Source: Baffinella frigidus
Taxonomy: Eukaryota > Cryptophyceae > Cryptomonadales > Baffinellaceae
Length of the DNA: 25,510 nucleotides
Assembly (NCBI GenBank): GCA_026770585.1
Contig: MU646820.1
Span: 273,297 to 298,806, forward strand
Direction of reading: 5' to 3'
Under the pieces are notes generated by a model. That model worked only from the letters and a program-made list of their open reading frames with translations. It did no database searches and had not been told where the DNA came from. This document shows, piece after piece, positions 15,218-24,894 of the stretch. The translations under genes were made by a program, and so were the position numbers. Each line of letters begins with the position of its first letter. The stretch's first letter is position 1.

Positions 15218-16234
15218 TTACAGAGCGCGCTCCAGCGCCCGCAGCGACGCAGCACAACGCGCGCCGACCCCCTCGCTCAACCCGCCGCCGCTCCCTGCGC
15301 GCTCCTCATCGCCCCCATCATCGCTGCCATCGTCGCTCCCGCGCCCCGCACCCCCCCCGCCCGCGTGCGCCGCGCGGAGCAGCGCGGCCTGGAGCGCAGC
15401 GAGCGCGTGCGGGGCGGTGCGCAGCATGGGGTGCGTGCGCGTCAGGCGCAGCAGCATCTCCCCGGCCGCGAGCGGCGCCCCCTCCTCGCAGAGCTGCACG
15501 GCCAGCAGCACCGAGAGCTCGCCGCGCCGCGCCACAACCGCCTCCGTGCCCTCACCCCCCGCCTCCACGCTCGCCACCAGGTACGGCGTTCCTTCCCACT
15601 CGTCCCCAGCCCCCGCGCCGCTCTCCCCTGCCTCCTCTGCCTCCTCTCCCGAGGCGTCAGCCCGCCGGGCCCCGCCACCCCGCGGGAACACGCACGCGGC
15701 AGCGTCGACCAGCGCCGCTTCGGCCGCGGAGCCTCGCAGGAGCGGCATCACGCCGACGCGCACGCACGTCTCGGCGAGCGCGCCCGCCCCCGAGAGCGCC
15801 TCGCGCGGCGCGGCGCGGAGCACGGCCACGCCGCGCGCCACGCTCCCTGCGCGCGGCGAGAGGAGGAGCATGTGCGCCTCGGCCCCCGCCCCCCCCGCGC
15901 GCTGCGCCCCCTCCACCACCCCCCGCTCCTCCTCCTCGCTCAGCGCGAACCGCCCCGGCCCGGCCCGGAGCTGCAGCGCGAGCGTCACACTCCCGACCGC
16001 CAGCGCGCGCTCGACCAGCGGCGCCCAGCATCCCACACACGCCCCTCCCCCCTCCGCGGGCGGCGCCGCGTCAACGCTCCCGGAGCGGGTGTGTGCGGGG
16101 GGGGCGCGGGGGCGGCGTCCGAAGGCGCCGCGGGAGAAGAAGTGGAGGCACGGGGCTGCTGAGGGGTCTGCGAGGCTCGCGAAGGCTGCGAGGGCCGCGA
16201 GCGCTGTTGGGGTCCCTGCTGTAAGGGCCGCGTC
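15218..16234 (-). CDS. NBAS gene exon 13, terminal exon (338 codons plus stop)
   Basis: The acceptor is GATCGGCAG, with a branch-like CTGAC about 26 bases upstream. The exon runs in phase 0 to TAA at 15218-15220. It begins DAALTAGTPTALAALAAFAS. It continues WAPLVERALAVGSVTLALQL, LAETCVRVGVMPLLRGSAAE and EGTPYLVASVEAGG, then LCEEGAPLAAGEMLLRLTR. The order resembles the C-terminal helices of NBAS (LLLxSLLLPSLKLLL, then LLVKC, then HEAEAGSLLLAVRGTH). GC content is extreme, which gives long spurious open frames on the opposite strand. It ends in an acidic, Gly/Ser-rich linker and a short tail. Confidence 0.75.
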   Translation of the reverse strand, partial: DAALTAGTPTALAALAAFASLADPSAAPCLHFFSRGAFGRRPRAPPAHTRSGSVDAAPPAEGGGACVGCWAPLVERALAVGSVTLALQLRAGPGRFALSEEEERGVVEGAQRAGGAGAEAHMLLLSPRAGSVARGVAVLRAAPREALSGAGALAETCVRVGVMPLLRGSAAEAALVDAAACVFPRGGGARRADASGEEAEEAGESGAGAGDEWEGTPYLVASVEAGGEGTEAVVARRGELSVLLAVQLCEEGAPLAAGEMLLRLTRTHPMLRTAPHALAALQAALLRAAHAGGGGAGRGSDDGSDDGGDEERAGSGGGLSEGVGARCAASLRALERAL

Positions 16235-19200
16235 CTGCCGATCAACGCCAGCCAGGGTAAGTCAGCGGCACGTTGAAGCACCCCATCAAGATGACCGACC
16301 ACGCGCAGGATCTCTCAAGCAGCGCATCGCTTGGACTTCCGGGAATGCAGCGCTACATCCCACCTGCGCCGGCATTCGCGCCTCCTCTACGTTCCTCAAA
16401 CCGATGTAGCGACCCCTATTCGAAAGAAACGATTCTGGATTGATTCGGCAAGGGACGTACCGAGACAAAGGAGACGACTTCGGTGGGCGGGGCGCCCGGT
16501 CCAGGGAGAGCCTCCGTGGAGATGCCAGAGAGCTCCAGCGCCGACGCAGCTTTCGTGTGCGCCTGCCCGAAATCAAACGCCACAACGTCAGAAAAGCAGC
16601 TTTCGTGTGCGACTGCCCCGATATCAAACGTGAGAAAATCGAAGTGGATGAGCATGCGCCGAGAGCAACAACTCAATCCAGCTCAAAGCAACCCAGCCAA
16701 TCGAAACACGCACGGGAAACCGCAGGGACAGCGAGGGACCTGTTGAAGCATTGCACCGCTGGCATGCTGGACTTGAGCGCGCAACGCAGCAAGCTGAGCA
16801 TCAAACTGTCCATTGCTCCGCACAGACTCCGCCTCTGCTTCCGCCTTCTTCAGAACCGCCTCCTCCTCCGCCTTGATCCGAGCAGCCTCGGCCTCCTCCC
16901 CAGCTTTCTTCAGAGCTTCTGCCTCCGCCTCAGTCTTCTTCAGAGCCGCCGCCTCCTCCTCAGCCTTGATCCGAGCAGCCGCCTCATCCGCAGCCTTCTT
17001 CAGAGCAGCTTGACCTGCTTCCGCCTTTTTTCGAGCAGCCTCCTCCTCCTCCTCAACCTTCTTCAGAGCTTGCGCCTCCTCAGCCTTGACCCGAGCAGCC
17101 TCCTCGTCCTCAGCCTTCTGCCGAGCAGCCGCTGCCTCCGCAGCCTTCTTCAGAGCTTCTGCCTCCTCAGCCTTGATCCGAGCAGCCTCTTGCTCCTCAG
17201 CCTTCTTCCGAGCAGCTTCCGCCTCCTCCTCCACTTTGATCCGAGCTTCCTCCTCCGCAGCCTTGATCCGAGCAGCCTCTTCCTCCTCAGCTTTCCTCCG
17301 AGCTTCAGCCTCCTCCTCAGCCTTCTTCAGAGCCGCCTCCTCCTCCTCAGCCTTGATCCGAGCAGCCTTCTCCTCCTCAGCCTGGCGAGCAGCCTTCGCA
17401 TCCTCTTCAGCCTTGATCCGAACAGCCTCCTCCTCCTCAGCCTTCCGAGCAGCCTCCGCATCCTCCTCAGCCTTTTTCAGGGCAGCCGCCTCCTCCTCAG
17501 CCTTTTTGAGAGCAGCCGCCTCCTCCTCTTCCTTCTTCAGAGCAGCCGCTGCCTCCACAGCCCTCTTCTGAGCCGCCTTCTCTTCTTCAGCCTTCTTCCG
17601 AGCAGCCATCTCCTCCTCAGCTTTCTTCAGAGCTAGCGCCGCCTCCTCCTCGGCCTTGATCCGAGCAGCTTCCGCCGCCTCCGCCGCCTTCTTTCGAGCT
17701 TCCTCCTCCTCCGCCGCCATTTTCAAAGCAGCCTCATCCCCCGCCTTGATCCGAGCCGCCTCCTCTTCAGCCTTTTTGAGAGCTTCCGCCTCCTCTTCAG
17801 CCTTCTTCAAAGCGTGAGCCTCCTCCTCAGCCTTCTTCAGAGCTTGCGCCTCCTCCTCAGCTTTCTTGCGAGACGCCGCCTCTTCTTCAGCCATTTTCAA
17901 AGCCGCCTCCTCCTCATCCTTGATCCGAGCAGCCTCCTCCTCCTCCTCAGCCTTCTTCCGAGAAGCCGCCTCCGCCTCCGCCAGAGCCTGCGCCTCCTCC
18001 CCAGCCTTGATCCGAGCAGCCTCATCCTCCTCAGCCTTCTTGAGAGCAGCCGCCTCCTCTGCCTCAACCTTCTTCAGAGCAGCCTTCTTCTTCTTCTTCT
18101 GAGACTTATTCCCAGCTTCCACCTCCTCAGCCTTCTTCAGAGCTTGCGCCTCCTCCTCAGCCTTGATTCGACCAGCCTCCTCCTCCTGAGCTTTGACCCG
18201 AGATACCTCCTCCTCCTCAGCCACCTTCCGAGCAGCCTCCTCAGCCTTCTGCCGAGCAGCCGCTTCCACCTCAGCCTTCTTCAGAGCTTGCGCCTCCTCC
18301 TCTGCCTGCCTCAGAGCAGCCGCCTCCTCCTCAGCCATCTTCCGGGCAGCTGCCTCCTCTGCCTCAACCTTCTCCCGAACAGCTTTCTCTTCCTCCTCCT
18401 TCATGCGAGCAGCCTCCTCCTCCTCAGCTTTCCTCCGAGCTTGCTCCTCATCTTCAACCTTCTTCAGAGCAGCCGCTGCCTCCGCAGCCTTCCGCAGAAA
18501 TTCAGCCTCCTCCTCGGCCTTGATCCGAGCTTTCGCCTCCTCCTCAATCTTCTTTAGCGCAGCCGCATCCGCATCCTCCTGAGCCTTCACGAGAGCAGCC
18601 GCCTCCGCCTCCGCAGCAGCCTCCGCAGCAGCCTGAGCCTCCTCAGACAACCGCCGCTCGTCCGCCTCCGCTGCAAGTCGCTCCTCCTCAGCAGCCGCCT
18701 CCTCCGCACCCCTGATCCGAGCAGCCTCATCCTCCTCAGCCTTCTGCCGAGCAGCTTCTTGCTCTGCAGCCTTTTTCAGAGCTTCCGCCTCCTCCGCAGT
18801 CTTCTTCAAAGCAGCCGCCTCCGCTTCCTCCTGAGCTTTCTTCAGCGCAGCCGCCTCCTCCTCAGCCTTCATCCGATCAACCTCCGCAGCCTCCGCCTTC
18901 TTCAGAGCAGCCGCTGCCTCCTCAGCCTTTCTCAGAGCCTCCTCCTCCTCCTCCTTGATCCGAGCAGCCGCATCCTCCGCAGCCTTCTTAACAGCAGCTG
19001 CTTCCATCTCAGCCTTCTTCCGAGAAGCTTCCTCCTCCTCAGCCTTGATTCGAGCAGCCTCCGCCTCTGCCTTCTGAAGAGCGTCCGCCTCCTCCCTCGC
19101 CTTCTGTAGAGACGCCGCCGCCTCCTTCTCAGCCTTGATCCGAGCAGCCTCCTCCTCCTCCTCGGCCTTCTTCTGCGCCGCCTCCTCTGCCTCAACCTTC

Positions 19201-21203
19201 TTCCGAGCAGCCTCCTCCTTCTCCGCAGCCTCTTTGAGAGCCGCCGCCGCCGCCTCAGCCTTGATCCGACTAGCCTCCTCCTGCTCCTCATCAGCCTTTT
19301 TTCGAGCAGCCGCCTCCGCAGCCTTCTGCAAAGCTTGCGCCTCCTCCTCAGCCTTCCGCCGACCAGCCGCCTCCTCCTCCACCTTCTTCCGAGCAGCCTC
19401 TTCCTCATCCGCAGCCTTCTTCCGAGCAGCCGCCCCCTCCTTCTGCACATCCTCCTTTCTCCTTTCAACCTCGGGGTTACTCTGAAGGTTTCCGCGCTTC
19501 GCCTCGTCCTCCATGAACGCAATCACACCCGTCGACAGATCCGCAGCGTCCCCGCCCTTCCACGCAATCAACTCCTGCGCCACGCCGAGACACATCTCCC
19601 GCCCCTCCCCCTTCAACACCGCCCGCACTGCACCCCTCGACGCATCCCGCGTGGCCAGCAACCGCTTCGACAGCAGCGTGGCCCGCACCCCCTCCTGCGA
19701 CAGACACGCCGCGTCCGGGATCCCCACGCGCAGCTTCTCCGCGGCCGACAGGAAGGTCTTGAGCGACGCTTCGGTCACGGTGGCGCGCACCAGCCCCACC
19801 GTGTCAAGATCCGCGTCACAGAGCGCGCGGAGCGTCCACGGCGCCGCAGGCGTCACACACCCCCCGTCCTTGGCGAGACACCCCCGCAGCGCTTCGAAGT
19901 ACCTTTTCAGCGCATCCCACGCCGCCGCCTGGCCCGCGCCACCCTCCTGATCCGCAGCCGCAGCAGCCTTGCGCGCAGCAGCGAGCAACGCGGGCAGCGC
20001 TCCGGCAGGTGGCGCAGGGTCCACGGAAGCACACGCGGCTGCAAGCGCCGCGCGCGGGAGCGGCGCGTCAGGACCCCCCCCCGCGTGGAGAAGGGTGCAG
20101 AGGAGGGAGCCCAGCCAGGCCGTGGCCGCGCACGCAGCCACCGCCGCCGCGCCGCCCCCCCCCGCGGTATCGGCGCGCGCGGCGATGGCGGCGGCGATGC
20201 GGCAGAAGACGGTGAGGGCGTCGGCGGGGGACGCGGCGGCCGCGCTGGCGAGGAGGAGGTGCGCGTCGCTCTGCGCGCCGAGGAGCGCGAGCCGCTGCAG
20301 CACAGCGCGCTCCGCGCCCGGGGGACATCCGGGCGGGGAGCAGCGGAGGCGCGCGAGGAATGACGCGCCCTCGGTGAGGTGCTCCCGGAGGGACGCGGCC
20401 TCGAGGTCCTCCTCCCCGTCTTGCCCTCCCTCTCCAACGCTCGGGTCGTAGGGATCGACGCGCGGCGCGGGGCACGCGGGGAGGTGTGCCGCGTAGAAGG
20501 AATGCGGCATCGCGCCCGCGCGCGGCGCGCGCCCGAACTGCCCCTCCCCGAGCCCCCCCTCCGTCCACCCCCGCGGAGGCGCCCATCCCACCGCGTCGCC
20601 CCCCCGCACCCCGCCGTCCCCCCCCAGCGCGCGCCACGCCTCGAGGGCGGCAGGGGCCTCGGCGGGCGGGCAGTGCGCGAGGGCGTAGGCCGCGTAGCGT
20701 TGGCGGTGCGCCATCTCGAGCGGCTCCTGCGCGGCGAGCGCCGCGCAGAGGTCCCACGCCGAGGGCCGCGCGGCGCGCATCAGCCCGTCGACCAGGTGCG
20801 CGGCCTCCGAGACCATCACCCCGTCCGCCCCGCCCGCGTCACCCCCGCTGCCCTTGAGCGCCTCGCGCGCCAGGAGCTCGGCCACGCGCTGCTGCTCCCC
20901 CTCCGCGCGCAGCCCGAGCAGCCCCGCCAGCTCCAACAGCCGCCCTCCATCCCGCAGCAGCTCACGCTTTTCCTTCACGGCGCCTGCCACTACACTTGCG
21001 CGGTCGGTCGCCTGACGCACCTGCACCGGCAGCGGATCCAGCCCCATGTCGGTGAGCACCTGCGCAAGGGCGAACGTGGTGTGGTTAGTAAGTTGGTCAC
21101 TGTGAAGAAGGCTGTAGGACCCGTTTACAGGAACTCTAACAGGTTACTGAAGAAGAAGCAGAAGAAGAAGAAGAAGACACAGACGAAGAAGCAACAGACG
21201 AAA

Positions 21204-21234
<31 letters not shown>

Positions 21235-24200
21235 AGAAGAAGAAGAAGAAAGGGAAAAAGAAGAGCACCTGCACGGCGCACGCCAGCCGCCGCTCCGCGT
21301 CCGCCTCTGCCCACCAATCCTCACCCGCGTTCCCCGCCCGCCCCCCCCCGCCCTCCTCCCCATCCTCCTCGTGCGCCCCGTCGTCGTCATTGTCGTCGGG
21401 GACGAGGTCGAGGCAGGCCTCGGCGTTGAGCCACGCGGCGTCGCTCGTGCTCGACGCTGAGTCGAAGTTCTCGCGTGCCACCTTCAGCACCAGCCCAACA
21501 CATCTGCCAAGTCCACCCAACAACGTCAACACCAGCCTCAAAACCACAGCATGCGCCGGTTCACACACCTTCAGCACCAGCCACACGCACCTGCCAAGCC
21601 GAACAACAACGTCAACACCAACCGCACACACCGCCAGCACCAGCCCAACACATCTGCCGAGGCCAAGCAAGCCACGTCTGCTGCGAGCGCGCGCCTCCTG
21701 CCTTCCCACACCCGCCGAGAGTCGCGGCACCACCCGGGAAATGAAGCCTAAACCGTAACGCGGCTCCACTGGGTGCAACCAAAACCCTAAACCCTAAACC
21801 CTAAAGGTGTGCCGACAAACCCTGTCCTGCGGGGTGATATACCAATGATGCAAGGGGTTTATGGCTCTGAACGATCAAGGGTTTAAGGCTCTCAATAAGG
21901 ACGTGACAGGGAGCGGACCGAGCGAGAGAGAAGCCGCCCAAGAGCGCCGCGCGATCGATCTCAACCTGCATCGCCTCTCTCGCAAGGTCGAAGCAGCTCG
22001 CGTCCAGCAGCGCCTCGAGGTACGTCTCGGTCACGCGCTCCTCGGGGAGGAATGTGAAGGCGCACCGCACCACCTGCGAAACCGACACAGCATGGCATCA
22101 GATGACAGATGACGCCCCCTCCCCCCTGTCCACCGCACACTCGGGCATGCGACAGGCGGGAGGAGCAACGATTGGGGTGGGGGGCTGGGGAGGCGCGGCG
22201 GGCAGGAAGCGGGCCGGACTGGCGCGATAGGAGAGGGCGGGGGCAACGATTAGGGGTGGGGAGAGGGGGGGGGCAAGCACGGATCACACCGTGACGCTTG
22301 GCACGGTTTCGGCGTCAGATGTGTTGTCAAACCAGGAGGGGGGGGTAAGGACGCACCCCGCCGTGAGGGTTCTCCGACGAGGGATCCCCGAGGAGATCCT
22401 CGCGAAGCCGGCGCCACCCCCTCTCGTCCCGCGCCCCCTGCCGCGGAAGCACAGGACGTTAAAGGGTTTACGAGGCGGAGGCAGAGGATGTTACGGTCTG
22501 GCGAGGTGGAGGCAGAGGTGTTGAGGGTTGTTCGAGGTGGAGTCAGAATCCATCCGAAAGATGCTCGTACGAGCGGCCGACACGGGGTACAGTAGTGGCA
22601 CAATGCGTAGCATGTGCGGCGCTGACGCTGATTGTTTGGCAATACATTATCAATCTCTCTTTACCTGGCGCACGCGCGAGCGGCACATGCCGCGCACGAT
22701 CGCCATGCAGCTGTCGACGTCCTGCTCCGCCGCGCTCTTGGTGAAGAACCCGAGAGGCTTCGGGGCCGAGTAGCGCTCGAGGATCTCGTTGGCTGTCAGG
22801 TGCCGGTCGAGGACGTCCGCCTGGGGGTCAGGATTTAGGGTTGAGGGTTGAGGGTTGAGGTTTAGGGTTTAGGGTCTAGGGTTCAGGGTTTAGGGTTTAG
22901 GGTTAATGTTTAGGGTTTGGGGTTTAGGGGTTAGGGTCTGGGGTCAAGGGTTGGGCGGGGTGTGAGAAAAGGTGGCAGAAGGGCGTCTCGTATCTGGTCC
23001 CTGCAGCGCCTGGAAGCGCTAGGGTTCAGGGTTCAGGGTTCAGGGCTTACGGTGTAGAGTACCTGGTCTTGGAGGGCTTGGAAGCGACCAGGGTCCGCAA
23101 GGCGGCCTAGCGTGGCAGCACGCGCGGGCAGAGACGTGTAGATCAGGTACCTTATGAGTAGGAACCCCCCTATGTCCCTACGGAGTGCCTACCGTACGGA
23201 GTGCCTACCGTAGGACATAGGGGGGGGTCTACGGATAAGGGCTTGGGGTACCTGGTCTTGGAGGGCTTGGAAGCGATCGGGATCCGCGAGGAGGCCGAGA
23301 GTAGCGGCGCGCGCGGGGAGCGATGTGTAGATGAGGTTCTGCGCCTCGCCCTGGCTCGCGTCCTCGCACAGGTACGCGCACCTGCCGACCGGTGGACATC
23401 CGGTCACTCACATGTCATTCACACCCAGGTGTCCCAAATACATTTGCAGTCCCAGGATGCTTCGGAGGCGAACTGCACTCTCAGTGGGAGGGAAGGCTGG
23501 CGGGAAGGGCTGGAGGGGAGGGGAGGGAGGGAGGGAGGGAGGGAGGGAGGCAGATGGTGTGTGTGTGTCGGGGTATACCGCAGCGCGACCGCGAGCGTGG
23601 CGACGGGGTCGCGGAGGATGCGGTGCATGCGCACGCGCGCGAGGGTGTTGCCCTGATTTAGTTTGGGTATCAGCGGGGGCAGCAAGCAATGCTACCCCAC
23701 CTCAAGCTGGCCAACACCCGCTCATAAGCAGTGCTCATTAGCAGGGGCAGCGAGCAATGTTTGCCATCTTGCGATTGTCTGCATGCAGAAGTGTTGTTCG
23801 AGAAGAGGACGCGTGCCTGGTGGGCCTTGAGCTGCGTGCCTGTCATCGTCGCCGCACACACCGCCGGGCCCACCCACCCCGCGCGCTCCGCGCCCTGCTT
23901 CCGCGTTGAGGGTTAGCGTCGAGGGTTTCGGGTTTAGGGTTCAGGTTTTGGGTTTTACGGGTCAGGGTTTAGGGTTTGGGGTTTAGGGTTTCGGGTTTCG
24001 GGTTTAGGGTGTAGGGTTTAGGATAGGGTTTACGGTTTAGGATTTGGGGTTTAGGGTTTAGGTTTTGGGATTGAGGGTTCAAGGCTTAGGGTTTGAAAAC
24101 AAGGGTCTAGGGTTTAGGGTTTAGGTTTGGGAGGGCGTCGACCAGCACCGCGGCGCGCTGTTCATCACTCTCGGTCGCCAGCACTACAATCGCCACGCGC

Positions 24201-24858
24201 GATGCACCCCCGGGGGTTGCGGCGGCGGCGGCGAGCGCCTGGGTTGGGGTTTGGGGTTTGGGGTTTGGGGTTTGGGGTGTGGGGCTTGGGGTTTGGGGTT
24301 TGGGGTCTGGGGGTTGGGGTTTGGGGTTTGGAGTTTGGGGTTTGGGGTCTGGGGTTCGGGGTTCGGGGTTCGGGGTTCAGGGTTAGGGTTAGGGTTAGGG
24401 TTTACCTGATCAGGCGCGGGGACGTCGGGATCGAAGCGCAGCAGGATCACTGCCTCGCCGACCTGGTTTGGGGTTGCGGGTTTAAGCTTCTGAGTCAGTG
24501 TTGAGGGTTCTGAAGTCAGGTTTAGTGTTCTCAGGTCAGGGTTTCGGGTTCTGAGGTCAGTGTTTAGGGTTCTGAGGTCAGCGTTGAGGGTTCTGAGGTC
24601 AGGTATTAAGGTTTAGGGTTTAGAACAATGGGTTCTGAATTTAGGGTTGAGGGTTTAGGGGTTTGGACCGGGCCGACAAGGAGCGCGGGGGGCGAGGAGG
24701 CCCAGGGCGCGAAGTGCACGGGTGCGAGCGGGAGCCATTCGCGTGCTTCGCTTTTGGAGGAGAGCACGGATGGCGGCTCTGAGATTTTTGAGGCGTCGAA
24801 CACCTGTGTTTAGGGTTTAGGATTTAGGGTCAAGGGTTTAGGATTTAGGGTTAAGGGT

Positions 24859-24894
<36 letters not shown>

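Noticed and set aside
15030-16409. 459-codon plus-strand open frame rich in Pro/Ala/Arg/Ser
   Set aside because: It lies opposite NBAS exon 13, where high GC removes stops in all frames. Composition is low-complexity and no domain is visible.
16440-20451. Long plus-strand open frames rich in Leu/Ser or Ala/Ser (398, 247, 342 and 160 codons)
   Set aside because: They are the antisense of the E/A/K repeat and of GC-rich NBAS exon 12. The minus frame has family motifs and in-phase splice sites; these have neither.
21136-21390. Poly-Ser/poly-Phe frames over the GAA repeat
   Set aside because: The GAA tract is intronic between NBAS exons 11 and 12, which join in phase without it.
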